Assembly (NCBI GenBank): GCA_022508985.1
Contig: JAFLUA010000004.1
Span: 100,757-164,756 of the forward strand
Direction: 5' to 3'
Length of the DNA: 64,000 bases
Origin: Muribaculaceae bacterium
GTDB lineage: Bacteria > Bacteroidota > Bacteroidia > Bacteroidales > Muribaculaceae
The notes beneath the pieces are model-generated. The model had not been told where the DNA came from. It worked only from the letters and a program-made list of their open reading frames with translations, and searched no databases. Made by a program: the position numbers and the translations under genes. This document shows, one piece after another, positions 50,628 through 60,292 of the stretch. Within the stretch, counting starts at the first letter, position 1; every line of letters begins with the position of its first letter.

Positions 50628-51431
50628 TTATTTAATAGCCAAAGCAATAACCAGAGAAGCGACCACAGAAGTGGCGCTTACAATAGTTGATATTACAGAT
50701 AATTTGAAGGCGTTGTTTTGGTTGTACTTGGAATTAGCCTGTCGTATATTATTTGGAGCGACGTAAACGTAGTCGTTTTGTTGCAAATAATAGTATGGAG
50801 AGGTGAGTATATCAGATGAATTGAGGTCGAGATGAGTGTATTTGCGTTCACCGTTTTCTTCACGTATAACGAGAATATTGGAGCGCTCGCCATACTCGGT
50901 TAGGTCGCCTGCCATGGCCAGTGCATCGAGGATGCTGATGCGATTGCGGTCGACTTTTATTGTTTGCGGCATCTTAACTTCACCGGCAACAACCACATTG
51001 AAATTTATGAGACGAACGCTTATTATAGGATTTTTCACCGTTTGGCTGATGCGTTGGTATAGGTCGTATTTGAGTTGGTCGGTTGTCAAACCGGCAACGT
51101 GTATAGAGCCAAGAACGGGAAAATCGATATAGCCTTTGTCGCTTACGATGTAAGTCTGAACACGAGGCGACGCTGTTTTGGTAATGTCCTCGCGTATTGC
51201 AGGGTTGGTATAAGGCAGATTGTAGATAGCTGTTGCTTGCGGAGCCTCCGATGTTACCGAGATAAACAGCTCATCGTCGGCTTGTATTGTCGGTGTGTAG
51301 TTGACCAAAGGTAGGGTGCCTTCTTTTTCATCGATAATGTCGGTAAAATATGGCAATACTGTTTTAGATGTATTACATGAAGCCAACATCATAATACATA
51401 CGATAGGCAATGTGTATAATTTAAGGTTCAT
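50628..51431 (-). CDS. Wza-type polysaccharide export lipoprotein
   Basis: 267 residues. Lipobox LASC (Cys about 19). The polysaccharide export sugar-binding domain begins around IQADDELFISVTSEAPQ, and a SLBB domain follows (VVAGEVKMPQTIKVDRNRIS). A C-terminal membrane segment (VISTIVSATSVVASLVIALAIK) fits the outer-membrane helix of Wza. It is 12 bp upstream of the wzc-like gene. With no glycosyltransferase nearby, the sugar chain must be made by genes elsewhere. Confidence 0.88.
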   Translation of the reverse strand: MNLKLYTLPIVCIMMLASCNTSKTVLPYFTDIIDEKEGTLPLVNYTPTIQADDELFISVTSEAPQATAIYNLPYTNPAIREDITKTASPRVQTYIVSDKGYIDFPVLGSIHVAGLTTDQLKYDLYQRISQTVKNPIISVRLINFNVVVAGEVKMPQTIKVDRNRISILDALAMAGDLTEYGERSNILVIREENGERKYTHLDLNSSDILTSPYYYLQQNDYVYVAPNNIRQANSKYNQNNAFKLSVISTIVSATSVVASLVIALAIK

Positions 51432-51510
51432 ATCGCGATTGAATATTATAAGTCTTATTATTTAACGCAGAAAAGTTGTCTTTATTATATACATTATTAA
51501 AAAAGAGAAA

Positions 51511-51864
51511 CTACCAGCTAAAAGAGAACCCGACTCTGTCGACTTCTTCTTCAATTGGAGGGTGCTGCTTATATAGAGTAATAGAGCCGCCGGTTATGAT
51601 AGGAAATTGCCGCTCTATGCGTCGATATATCCTGTAAACTACATTTTCGAGCAAATTCGACGGTATACTCATCTCTTCTTTAATCATTTCGATGATAGCT
51701 GCATAGTTGGCAGAGAGGTCGATGTTATCTGTCATCATCGCTTTTTCAGCATTGAAATATAACTTGGCATTTATTTCAAATGTATTACCGACAATTCGTT
51801 CCTGCTCGAAAACGCCGTGATAAGCAAAAAGCTTAAGTCCCTCGATTATAATGTTACTCTGCAT
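51511..51864 (-). CDS. folB: Dihydroneopterin aldolase
   Basis: 117 residues, matching the family length. It converts 7,8-dihydroneopterin to 6-hydroxymethyl-dihydropterin in folate synthesis. The N-terminal IIIEGLKLFAYHGVFEQER carries the FolB signature with the catalytic Tyr/Glu region, and the C-terminal GGSITLYKQHPPI fits the lysine-containing end. It is 18 bp downstream of rnr on the same strand. Confidence 0.9.
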   Translation of the reverse strand: MQSNIIIEGLKLFAYHGVFEQERIVGNTFEINAKLYFNAEKAMMTDNIDLSANYAAIIEMIKEEMSIPSNLLENVVYRIYRRIERQFPIITGGSITLYKQHPPIEEEVDRVGFSFSW

Positions 51865-51882
51865 ATTGAATACTGTCTCCTT

Positions 51883-54111
51883 CTAATGTTTTTTTCTTCG
51901 ATACCCTACATTCTCCGATTGGGAGCCTCTCCCGCGATAGGTGTATGTAGTGTCGAGTTGCCGCGTATTTTCATCGTCGTCGGCAATGACAAAGGTGAGC
52001 TGTTTTTTGTGCAAATCGGCTTGCACGACTTGTACCGATATTTTATCGCCAAGACGATAAATGTTATGATATATTCTGCCGATAAGACGATATGTCTTTG
52101 CGTCGTAGTCGTACATGTCGTCGGCAAGGTCTCGTACGGGAACAAGGCCTTCACACTTGTTGTCGTCGAGCTCGACATAGATACCCCATTCTGTGACGCC
52201 CGAAATAACGCCTGTGAATACATCACCGAGATAGTTGCTCATGTATTCTACTTGTTTATATTTAATTGAAGCGCGCTCGGCATTCGCCGCGAGTTGCTCC
52301 ATCTCTGACGAATGTTTGCATTCGTCTTCAAGTTTATCGACAACGGCGCTGCGCCCTCTGGCGAGATAGCGCTCGAGAAGACGGTGAACCATCATATCGG
52401 GGTAGCGGCGTATAGGTGATGTAAAGTGTGTATAATATGGGAAGCCGAGCCCGTAGTGGCCGATGTTCGTTGTTGTATATACGGCCTTTGCCATAGAGCG
52501 AACGGCGAGAGTCGACAAGAAGTTTTCTTCACTTTTCCCTTTGATATCTTCCAGCATCTTGTTTATCGAGCGGTTGATGTCTTTGGCTTTTCCTGTCGTT
52601 TTTACTTTATACCCGAAGGAGCGTGCAATTTCGGCCAAGTTGGCAAGACGCTCAGGGTCGGGAACATCGTGCACACGATAAACGAATGCTTTTGCTTTCT
52701 GATGTTTAGGTACGCGGCCGACAGCTGTGGCCACAGCTTTGTTGGCTAAAAGCATAAACTCTTCGATGAGCTTGTTGGCGTCTTTCGACTCTTTGAAGTA
52801 AGCAGATACAGGCCGCCCTTTTTCGTCGATATCAAACCTCACTTCAACGCGATTAAAGTCGACCGAGCCGCTATCGTAGCGTTCTTTACGCATAATTTTT
52901 GCCAAGCGGTCTAAGGTGAGAATTTCATCGGCAAAATCGCCTTTTCCGGTTTCTATAACTTCTTGGGCTTCTTCGTATGTAAATCTGCGGTCGCTGCGGA
53001 TAACAGTACGCGCAATGCGCGAATCTATGACTTTAGCCTTATCGTCCATTTCGAATATGACAGAGAAGGTGAGTTTGTCTTCATCGGGGCGTAGAGAACA
53101 GATGCCGTTAGAAAGGTGCTCCGGTAACATAGGCACCACTCTGTCGACAAGATAAACACTCGTAGCACGTTTCTCGGCCTCGCGTTCGATAATGCTTCCG
53201 GGTTTTACGTAGTGTGTCACGTCGGCGATATGAACGCCAATCTCATAGTTACCGCATGGCAGGGTGCGGAGCGACAAAGCATCGTCGAAGTCTTTTGCAT
53301 CGCGTGGGTCGATGGTAAATGTAGTGACACCTCGCATATCTTCTCGTTGAGCAACGACTTCGGGTGTTATGCCTGTATCAATTTTTTCTGCTGCTTTTTC
53401 AACCGCTTCGGGATAGCGATATGGAAGACCGAATTCGGCAAGAATGGCGTGTATCTCCGCATTGTTTTCGCCGGTCTTGCCTAAAATGTCGACAACTTCT
53501 CCGAAAGGATTCTTTGCATCCTCGGGCCAGGATGTTATGCGCACCACAGCTTTATCGCCGTCAACGCCGCCGTGTAGGCGGTTGCGCGGTATGAAAATAT
53601 CGGTGGCGAGATACTTCGAGTCGGTGAATAAAAATGCGTAGCGCTTGTCAACCTTGAGAGTGCCGATAAAAGTTTGTTCGTTCTTTTCAAGTATAGCAGT
53701 TACACGAGCTTCCGGCTCGCGGCCTCTTATGCGCGCCGCAATGGTTATTTCAACGCGATCGCCGTTGAGCGCGTGCATGGAGTTACGCTCGGCAACAAAA
53801 ATTTCTTCGTTATTGTTGTCGGTAATGACACTGTTTTTACCATTTGACCGTCTAACAAATATGCCTTGAGTATTAGTTTTGCGTTTTGGTGTCTTGTATT
53901 TCCCCGGCGATGTCTCGGTGATAATGCCTTCCGATGCCAGCTCGGCAAGATACATAGCTACGGCGCGTTGCGCTTCCGGAGCCGTTTCACCTATGGCAAA
54001 CGATACTTGTTTATAGTTGAACGTACTGTTCTTCTGCGCCGCAATATATATGTCGACCGATTTACGTAGTTGCTCGGTCTTTTTGTTGTTCTTATAAATA
54101 ATTTTGGTCAT
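51883..54111 (-). CDS. rnr: Ribonuclease R
   Basis: 742 residues. A 3'-5' exoribonuclease for structured RNA. N-terminal winged-helix region, two cold-shock domains, the RNB catalytic core (TIDPRDAKDFDDALSLR with the metal-binding Asp cluster, then GVHIADVTHYV), and a C-terminal S1 domain (FTGVISGVTEWGIYVEL). It starts just after the gyrB terminator and is followed by folB. Confidence 0.94.
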   Translation of the reverse strand: MTKIIYKNNKKTEQLRKSVDIYIAAQKNSTFNYKQVSFAIGETAPEAQRAVAMYLAELASEGIITETSPGKYKTPKRKTNTQGIFVRRSNGKNSVITDNNNEEIFVAERNSMHALNGDRVEITIAARIRGREPEARVTAILEKNEQTFIGTLKVDKRYAFLFTDSKYLATDIFIPRNRLHGGVDGDKAVVRITSWPEDAKNPFGEVVDILGKTGENNAEIHAILAEFGLPYRYPEAVEKAAEKIDTGITPEVVAQREDMRGVTTFTIDPRDAKDFDDALSLRTLPCGNYEIGVHIADVTHYVKPGSIIEREAEKRATSVYLVDRVVPMLPEHLSNGICSLRPDEDKLTFSVIFEMDDKAKVIDSRIARTVIRSDRRFTYEEAQEVIETGKGDFADEILTLDRLAKIMRKERYDSGSVDFNRVEVRFDIDEKGRPVSAYFKESKDANKLIEEFMLLANKAVATAVGRVPKHQKAKAFVYRVHDVPDPERLANLAEIARSFGYKVKTTGKAKDINRSINKMLEDIKGKSEENFLSTLAVRSMAKAVYTTTNIGHYGLGFPYYTHFTSPIRRYPDMMVHRLLERYLARGRSAVVDKLEDECKHSSEMEQLAANAERASIKYKQVEYMSNYLGDVFTGVISGVTEWGIYVELDDNKCEGLVPVRDLADDMYDYDAKTYRLIGRIYHNIYRLGDKISVQVVQADLHKKQLTFVIADDDENTRQLDTTYTYRGRGSQSENVGYRRKKH

Positions 54112-54122
54112 ACGTTATTATT

Positions 54123-54161
54123 AAAAAACCGGAGCGTCGTATTCAAAAAGTAACGCTCCGG
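54123..54161 (-). terminator. Terminator of gyrB
   Basis: On the minus strand CCGGAGCGT pairs with ACGCTCCGG around a 15-nt loop and is followed by TTTTTT, 24 bp after the gyrB stop. The rnr start is only 11 bp beyond the U tract. Confidence 0.8.
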
Positions 54162-54185
54162 GTGATAATTTAGACTAATGCTATA

Positions 54186-56117
54186 TTAAGCATCGATGGT
54201 TGCATAGGTGGCATTCGACTCTATGAAGTCGCGACGAGGAGCCACGTCTTCGCCCATCAGCATTGAGAAAATGCGGTCGGCTTCGGCTGCATCGCTTATT
54301 TGTACTTGTTTGAGGATACGGTGTTCGGGCGACATAGTAGTATTTCTCAACTCTTCATCCGACATCTCACCAAGACCTTTATAACGCTGTATAGATGTTC
54401 GTTCGCCATACTTCGCTATGAATTGTTGAACTTGAGCATCGTTCCAGCAATATTCTTCGTTTTTGCCCATTTTACACTTGTAGAGTGGGGGAGAGGCGAG
54501 GTATAAGTGCCCTTGTTCGATGAGCGGACGCATACGGCGGAAGAAGAATGTCATTAGCAGTGTTGCAATGTGAGCGCCGTCGACATCGGCATCGGTCATA
54601 ATGATAACCTTGTGATATGCAAGTTTTGATAAATTGGGCGCTTTGGGGTCTTCTTCTGTTCCGATGGTAACGCGTAGCGCACGGAACAAACTTGTTATTT
54701 CTTGGTTGTCGAAAATACGATGGTCGAGGGCTTTCTCAACATTCAAAATCTTTCCTCGTAAAGGAAGGACAGCTTGAAAACGGCGGTCGCGAGCCTGCTT
54801 GGCGGTGCCACCAGCCGAGTCACCTTCGACGAGGAATAGTTCGCAGTCTTCAGCCGTGCGGCTGGAGCAGTCGGTGAGTTTGCCAGGAAGGCCTCCTCCA
54901 AATAGAGGCGATTTGCGGAGCACTTTTTGGCGTGCTGCTAATGCGGCGTGGCGTGCCTGTGCTGCAAGAACTACTTTTTCAACGATTACTTTTGCTTCGC
55001 GAGGATGCTCCTCGAGGTAGTTGCCAAGAGCTTCGCTGACGGCTGTCTGAACAGCGCCGATAACTTCGTTATTGCCAAGCTTGGTCTTAGTCTGACCCTC
55101 AAATTGAGGTTCCATCACCTTAACCGAAATAACGGCGGTGAGCCCATCGCGGAAGTCGGCCGGGTCAATCTCAACCTTGGCATTTTTGAGCAGGTTATTA
55201 TCTTCGGCATATTTCTTCAGTGTCGATGTTAGGCCACGGCGGAAGCCGGTTAAGTGTGTACCACCCTCTATTGTGTTGATGTTGTTTACATAGGAATAGA
55301 TGTTTTCGTTAGAAGTCGTGTTGTAAGTTAGAGCAACTTCTACGGGTATTCCCTGCCGCTCGGTGTTGAGATGTATTACATCGTTGATAAGCGGCTCCTT
55401 ATTAGCATCAATGTATTGCACAAATTCACGAAGACCATCTTTTGAGAAAAAAGTCTCCTTGCGGTAATTGCCGTTGCTGTCGGCATGTCGCATGTCGCAC
55501 AGATGCAGAATGATTCCGGCATTAAGATAGGCGAGGTCGCGCAGACGATTTGCTAAGATGCTGTAGTCGTATACGGTAGTGGTGAATATGCTGCTGTCGG
55601 GCTTGAAAGTGATGGTTGTGCCCGTAGTGTCGCTATCACCTACAATTTCGAGCCCGCTGGTGGGCTTGCCGCAGCTATATTCTTGAGCGTAGATTTTGCC
55701 ATTACGACGCACTTCGGCACGCAGATAGGTAGAAAGTGCGTTTACACATGAAACGCCAACGCCATGAAGGCCACCCGATACCTTATACGAGCCTTTGTCG
55801 AACTTGCCGCCGGCATGAAGCACTGTTAATACAACTTCAAGAGCGCTCTTGTGCTCTTTTTCGTGCATATCTACAGGTATACCGCGGCCATCGTCAACTA
55901 CAGTTATTGAATTGTCCTCATTGATAGTTACATTTATCTCTTTAGCGTATCCGGCTAAAGCTTCGTCGATAGAGTTGTCAACTACCTCATACACAAGGTG
56001 GTGTAATCCTTTTTCTGAAATGTCGCCAATATACATCGCAGGACGCTTACGCACGGCCTCTAAGCCTTCAAGGACCTGTATGTTACTGGCGCTATATTCC
56101 TCTTTTATTTCTGCCAT
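54186..56117 (-). CDS. gyrB: DNA gyrase subunit B
   Basis: 643 residues. GHKL ATPase signatures (GLEAVRKRPAMYIG, DDGRGIPVD, GGLHGVGVSCVNAL) and Toprim motifs (EGDSAGG, DADVDGAHI). QAVLPLRGKILNVEKA is the block preceding the second Toprim motif. The C-terminal FIESNATYATIDA is close to the usual GyrB ending in Bacteroidales, and length agrees, so GyrB is preferred over ParE. It introduces negative supercoils with GyrA. Confidence 0.94.
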   Translation of the reverse strand: MAEIKEEYSASNIQVLEGLEAVRKRPAMYIGDISEKGLHHLVYEVVDNSIDEALAGYAKEINVTINEDNSITVVDDGRGIPVDMHEKEHKSALEVVLTVLHAGGKFDKGSYKVSGGLHGVGVSCVNALSTYLRAEVRRNGKIYAQEYSCGKPTSGLEIVGDSDTTGTTITFKPDSSIFTTTVYDYSILANRLRDLAYLNAGIILHLCDMRHADSNGNYRKETFFSKDGLREFVQYIDANKEPLINDVIHLNTERQGIPVEVALTYNTTSNENIYSYVNNINTIEGGTHLTGFRRGLTSTLKKYAEDNNLLKNAKVEIDPADFRDGLTAVISVKVMEPQFEGQTKTKLGNNEVIGAVQTAVSEALGNYLEEHPREAKVIVEKVVLAAQARHAALAARQKVLRKSPLFGGGLPGKLTDCSSRTAEDCELFLVEGDSAGGTAKQARDRRFQAVLPLRGKILNVEKALDHRIFDNQEITSLFRALRVTIGTEEDPKAPNLSKLAYHKVIIMTDADVDGAHIATLLMTFFFRRMRPLIEQGHLYLASPPLYKCKMGKNEEYCWNDAQVQQFIAKYGERTSIQRYKGLGEMSDEELRNTTMSPEHRILKQVQISDAAEADRIFSMLMGEDVAPRRDFIESNATYATIDA

Positions 56118-56161
56118 TTTTATGTATTGTATTTACAGAATGAGTGTTCAATTTTAGCATA

Positions 56162-56192
56162 CAAAGTTACAAAAAATTATTAATATGACAAA
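56162..56192 (-). promoter_or_regulatory. Promoter of gyrB
   Basis: On the minus strand TTTG (56189-56192) and TAACTTTG (56162-56169) are spaced 19 bp. The leader to the gyrB start is about 40 nt. Confidence 0.7.
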
Positions 56193-56254
56193 ACACAATT
56201 TTTGCCCAAAAAAATTTGTAATTTTTCTAATCTTACACTCGTATTGCAACAATC

Positions 56255-57121
56255 TTATGCGTCTTTTATGAAAGTCAAAGAAGACCAATTGTTGTCGTCA
56301 TCGGCACTTAAAAATCTGAGTCCTACCGCAGAGGCGGCAGCGATTACGATGGGCCGGTCGACGACATAGAAGCCGCTTACCGTTATTAGGGCACCGGCTC
56401 TCATCGCAACTGCGTATTTGGCGATGTCGGCCGTTATTATATTTCTGTTGATGTTGGCCAAAAAGATATCGGCAAACGAATTGTAATCGTCTAATGAAGA
56501 TGCATCGCCGACAATCACTTTTACTTTGTCGGTATTTCCATGTAGATTTGAGGCGGCGTTATCAATAGCATTTTCTGCCGCGAATGGGTCAATCTCAACC
56601 GCTACTACATTGTCGGCACCAAGCATGGCCGAAAGGATGGCGAGTATGCCGGTGCCTGTGCCCATATCGATTACGTTCTTGCCGGATATATCGCTTTTTA
56701 GTAGTGATTTTATCATCAGCGTTGTCGTGGCGTGATGACCGGTGCCAAACGCCATTCGAGGGTCGATTGTAATATCGTAATCGGCTTTTGGTATGTCGGT
56801 GTGAAAACTGCTGTGGATGGCAACTTTGCCGGCAACCAATATAGGCTTGAAATAGTTTTGCTCCCATTCGCTATTCCAATCACGGCCTTCGATAAAAGAT
56901 GCTTGATAGGTTATATCTGCGACTATCGGTAGGACATTGATTATGCCGGAGATAATATTCTCGTTGTAGGTGTTAGCTGGAACGTATGCCGCCATGAAAT
57001 CGCCGACATCAGTAGGCTCGAAAGACTCGTATCCTTCGTCGGCAAGCAATGCTGCAAGAAGATCGCAAGCGTCGATGTTGGCCGGATTGATGGCAAATTC
57101 TATTTTGTAATAATCGTTCAT
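56255..57121 (-). CDS. prmA: Ribosomal protein L11 methyltransferase
   Basis: 288 residues. SAM-dependent methyltransferase of the class I fold with motif VIDMGTGTGILAILSAMLGA and the PrmA-type DPRMAFGTGHHATTTL substrate-site block. It trimethylates L11. The downstream gap to gyrB is 137 bp and includes the gyrB promoter. Confidence 0.92.
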   Translation of the reverse strand: MNDYYKIEFAINPANIDACDLLAALLADEGYESFEPTDVGDFMAAYVPANTYNENIISGIINVLPIVADITYQASFIEGRDWNSEWEQNYFKPILVAGKVAIHSSFHTDIPKADYDITIDPRMAFGTGHHATTTLMIKSLLKSDISGKNVIDMGTGTGILAILSAMLGADNVVAVEIDPFAAENAIDNAASNLHGNTDKVKVIVGDASSLDDYNSFADIFLANINRNIITADIAKYAVAMRAGALITVSGFYVVDRPIVIAAASAVGLRFLSADDDNNWSSLTFIKDA

Positions 57122-57148
57122 CGTGAAATTTCGATAATCATAACTCTA

Positions 57149-57156
57149 CAAAGTTA
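57149..57156 (-). promoter_or_regulatory. -7 box of prmA
   Basis: On the minus strand TAACTTTG, an exact match, 27 bp before the prmA start. It is back to back with the fur-like gene promoter 33 bp away. Confidence 0.5.
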
Positions 57157-57188
57157 GCTATTTTTACCATATCTATGAAAAAAAATTG

Positions 57189-57196
57189 TAACTTTG
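57189..57196 (+). promoter_or_regulatory. -7 box of the Fur-family gene
   Basis: TAACTTTG lies inside the ORF-track frame that starts at 57175, so that start cannot be used. Transcription would begin near 57203, favouring the ATG at 57223. Confidence 0.6.
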
Positions 57197-57222
57197 CCAT
57201 GCAGATTAAATGCTGTCGTGTA

Positions 57223-57726
57223 ATGATAAGCGACCACATAAAAGATACGCCTTCGGCTCAAATTCTTTCTGAGTATTTGCGTCGTATGCATCGTCGCTGC
57301 ACTCCAGAGCGATATATGGTGTTGGCCTCGGCAGAATCTTTGGCCGGACATTTCACTGTAGAGGAGTTGTGCGAGAGGCTTAGTGCCGATAATCGAAGGG
57401 TCGCAACGGCTACGGTCTATAGCTCGCTGCAGCTTTTGGCAGAGTGTGGGTTGGTGCGCCGTCTGAGGCTTGACGATGGAGTGATGAGGTATGAGGTGGA
57501 GCCCGGAAATCACCATCACCTCATTTGTACACGTTGTGGTAAAATCAAAGACGTGCGAGATTCTTCGCTCGATGATTATTTGCGTGGACGGAGGTATTCA
57601 GCTTTTACGCCGTCGCAATTTTCGCTCTCGGTCTATGGCATTTGCTCTGCATGTATGCGCAAGGCGCGTAAATCTGATAAATCGAAACAACAACAGTCTA
57701 AAAAAAATACCAGGATTAAAAAATGA
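57223..57726 (+). CDS. Fur family transcriptional regulator
   Basis: 167 residues from the ATG at 57223, chosen because the -7 box at 57189-57196 overlaps earlier starts. N-terminal winged helix (RCTPERYMVLASAESLAGHF; ATVYSSLQLLAECGLVRR) and a dimerisation domain with HHHLICTRCGKIKDV and a second CSAC pair, suggesting a structural zinc site. A basic Lys/Gln-rich tail ends the protein. Whether it responds to iron, zinc, manganese or peroxide cannot be told. The stop overlaps purA by ATGA. Confidence 0.88.
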   Translation: MISDHIKDTPSAQILSEYLRRMHRRCTPERYMVLASAESLAGHFTVEELCERLSADNRRVATATVYSSLQLLAECGLVRRLRLDDGVMRYEVEPGNHHHLICTRCGKIKDVRDSSLDDYLRGRRYSAFTPSQFSLSVYGICSACMRKARKSDKSKQQQSKKNTRIKK

Positions 57727-59024
57727 AAGCCGATATTCTATTAGGCCTCCAATGGGGCGATGAAGGTAAGGGTAAAATCGTAGATGTGCTCGCGCCCGAC
57801 TACGATATTGTTGCACGTTTTCAAGGCGGACCTAACGCCGGCCACACGCTCGAATTCGATGGCCGTAAACACGTGTTGCGCTCTATTCCGTCGGGAGTCT
57901 TTGCCAAAGGCTCGGTTACAAATGTTATTGGTAATGGAGTCGTTCTCGATCCCGTTTTATTCCGCAAAGAGGCTGCTGAGCTTGAGGCCGATGGCGTTGA
58001 TTTGAAAGCTATCCTCAAAATAAGCAAAAAAGCACACCTTATCATGCCAACACACCGATTGCTCGATGCTGCCGGTGAGGCTGCTATGGGAAGTGCCAAA
58101 ATAGGTACGACAGGGAAGGGTATAGGTCCTACCTATGCCGACAAAATTTCGCGTCATGGGTTGCGCGTGGGCGATATTCTCGATGCTAACTTCGATGGCA
58201 TTTATACTGCAGCTAAAGAGTCTCACTTACGTACACTTAGAAACCTCGGCGCTAATGTTGATATGGCCGCATTTGGGAGTGCAGAAGAGGAATGGCTCGA
58301 TGCGCTCGATTATCTGCGTACATTCGACCTCGCCGATACCGAGCATTATGTGAACAAATCGCTCGATGAAGATCATAGCATCCTTTGCGAAGGGGCTCAA
58401 GGCACTATGCTTGATATTGATTTCGGCTCATATCCTTTTGTTACTTCCAGCAATACTGTGGCAGCTGGCGCTTGTACCGGTTTGGGTTTGGCGCCTCGCA
58501 GAATAGGGCGCGTATATGGTATTTTCAAGGCTTATTGTACACGTGTGGGTAGCGGCCCATTCCCAACGGAACTTTTTGATGCCACAGGCGAAGAAATCTG
58601 TTCCATAGGGCATGAGTTTGGCGCCGTTACAGGGCGTAAACGCCGTTGTGGCTGGCTTGACCTCGTAGCCTTGAGATATGCCGTTATGATAAATGGGGCT
58701 ACTCATCTCATAATGATGAAAAGTGATGTCCTTGATAGCTTCGAGAGCATAAAGGTATGTAATGCTTATAGATTACCGGATGGTACGATAACACGCGATT
58801 TCCCATTCTGTGTGGGCCGAAATGCTGCCGGTGAAGCTGATGTTGAACCCATTTACGAAACATTCCCCGGTTGGCTGACTGTGATGTCGTCGGCACGCAA
58901 AAAGAAACATCTGCCACAGGCTTTCCTCGATTATGTTGCTTATATAGAAGAGCAGGTAGGTGTCCCTGTTGCTATTATTTCGGTTGGCCCCGATCGTGAA
59001 CAAACAATCATGCTTAATGAATAA
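57723..59024 (+). CDS. purA: Adenylosuccinate synthetase
   Basis: 433 residues. It makes adenylosuccinate from IMP, Asp and GTP in AMP synthesis. Signatures: LLGLQWGDEGKGKIVDVLAP (GTP loop and catalytic Asp), GPNAGHT with the catalytic His, and GTTGKGIGPTYADK. Full length for the family. Translationally coupled to the Fur-family gene; 16 bp before the DUF1015 gene. Confidence 0.96.
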   Translation: MKADILLGLQWGDEGKGKIVDVLAPDYDIVARFQGGPNAGHTLEFDGRKHVLRSIPSGVFAKGSVTNVIGNGVVLDPVLFRKEAAELEADGVDLKAILKISKKAHLIMPTHRLLDAAGEAAMGSAKIGTTGKGIGPTYADKISRHGLRVGDILDANFDGIYTAAKESHLRTLRNLGANVDMAAFGSAEEEWLDALDYLRTFDLADTEHYVNKSLDEDHSILCEGAQGTMLDIDFGSYPFVTSSNTVAAGACTGLGLAPRRIGRVYGIFKAYCTRVGSGPFPTELFDATGEEICSIGHEFGAVTGRKRRCGWLDLVALRYAVMINGATHLIMMKSDVLDSFESIKVCNAYRLPDGTITRDFPFCVGRNAAGEADVEPIYETFPGWLTVMSSARKKKHLPQAFLDYVAYIEEQVGVPVAIISVGPDREQTIMLNE

Positions 59025-59040
59025 TTCCATATTTTGACTA

Positions 59041-60288
59041 ATGGCTAAAGTAAAACCGTTTAAGGGTATTCGCCCTCCCAAAGAGTTGGTAGAGGATGTC
59101 GCTTCTCGACCATACGACGTGCTAAACAGTGAAGAAGCTCGCATTGAAGCCGATGGCAATCCGCGCTCGTTGTATCATATTATAAAGCCCGAAATAGACT
59201 TTGAACCGGGTACCGACGAACACGACCCAAAAGTTTACGACCGCGCCGTTGATAATTTCAAGGCTTTTAGGCGTAATGGTTGGCTTGTTCAAGATGCTGA
59301 AGAGCACTATTATATCTATGCTCAGACTATGGACGGGCGTACTCAGTATGGCATCGTTGTGGCAGCTAATGTCGACGACTATATGGAAGGACGCATTAAG
59401 AAGCATGAACTTACACGTCGCGATAAGGAAGAAGATCGCATGAAACATGTTCGCATCAACAACGCCAATATAGAGCCAGTGTTCTTTGCGTTCCCTGATA
59501 ACGAAGCCCTTGAGGCCGTAATACGCGAAGTCGCGGCAGGAAAACCCGAATATGATTTCATCGCTCCCGACGGTTTTGGACATCATTTCTGGGTTGTAGA
59601 TAATAAAGAAATGATTGCGCGCATCACCGAGGAGTTCGCAAAAATACCATATTTATATATCGCAGATGGTCACCACCGCTCGGCAGCTGCCGCGCTCGTA
59701 GGCAACGAAAAAGCGAAGCAGAATCCGGCACATCGTGGCGATGAAGAATATAATTATTTTTTGGCGGTAGCATTCCCAGCTTCGCATCTTAAAATTATTG
59801 ATTACAATCGTGTTGTGCGCGACTTAAATGGCCTTTCAGCAGCAGAGTTCCTCCATAAATTGGAGCAAAATTTTGTTGTTGAAGATAAGTGCGTCGAGAT
59901 TTACACCCCTAAAGCTTTGCACAATTTCTCGCTCTACCTTGACGGCCGTTGGTATTCGCTTACTGCCCGCGAGGGGACGTATAACGATGCCGATCCTATC
60001 GGTGTTCTCGACGTGACGATTTCTTCCGATTTGATTTTGAGAGATATCATAGGCATTACCGATTTGCGAAGCGACAAACGTATAGATTTTGTCGGCGGTA
60101 TTCGTGGCTTGGGTGAATTGAAACGCCGTGTGGATTCCGGCGAAATGGCGTTCGCGTTAGCGCTTTATCCGGTTAGTATGAAGCAATTGATGGATATTGC
60201 CGATACAGGAAATATTATGCCGCCTAAAACAACATGGTTTGAACCTAAGCTACGTTCCGGTCTGATTATTCACTCGCTTGAAGATTAA
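59041..60288 (+). CDS. DUF1015 family protein
   Basis: 415 residues, cytoplasmic. The opening KVKPFKGIRPPKELVEDVAS and the conserved block YIADGHHRSAAAALVGNEKA define DUF1015, a ParB/sulfiredoxin-like fold family. The ADGHHR motif suggests a nucleotide- or metal-binding active site. In many Bacteroidetes a member sits beside serine-biosynthesis genes; here it follows purA instead. The reaction is not known to me. Confidence 0.85.
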   Translation: MAKVKPFKGIRPPKELVEDVASRPYDVLNSEEARIEADGNPRSLYHIIKPEIDFEPGTDEHDPKVYDRAVDNFKAFRRNGWLVQDAEEHYYIYAQTMDGRTQYGIVVAANVDDYMEGRIKKHELTRRDKEEDRMKHVRINNANIEPVFFAFPDNEALEAVIREVAAGKPEYDFIAPDGFGHHFWVVDNKEMIARITEEFAKIPYLYIADGHHRSAAAALVGNEKAKQNPAHRGDEEYNYFLAVAFPASHLKIIDYNRVVRDLNGLSAAEFLHKLEQNFVVEDKCVEIYTPKALHNFSLYLDGRWYSLTAREGTYNDADPIGVLDVTISSDLILRDIIGITDLRSDKRIDFVGGIRGLGELKRRVDSGEMAFALALYPVSMKQLMDIADTGNIMPPKTTWFEPKLRSGLIIHSLED

Positions 60289-60292
60289 ATAA

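Noticed and set aside
46841-51431. Invertible promoter for the exopolysaccharide genes
   Set aside because: No inverted repeat pair was found upstream of the Wza-like gene (51.43-51.51 kb) and no recombinase gene is nearby.
54186-56117. ParE rather than GyrB
   Set aside because: Length, the QAVLPLRGKILNVEKA block and the C-terminal sequence agree better with GyrB.
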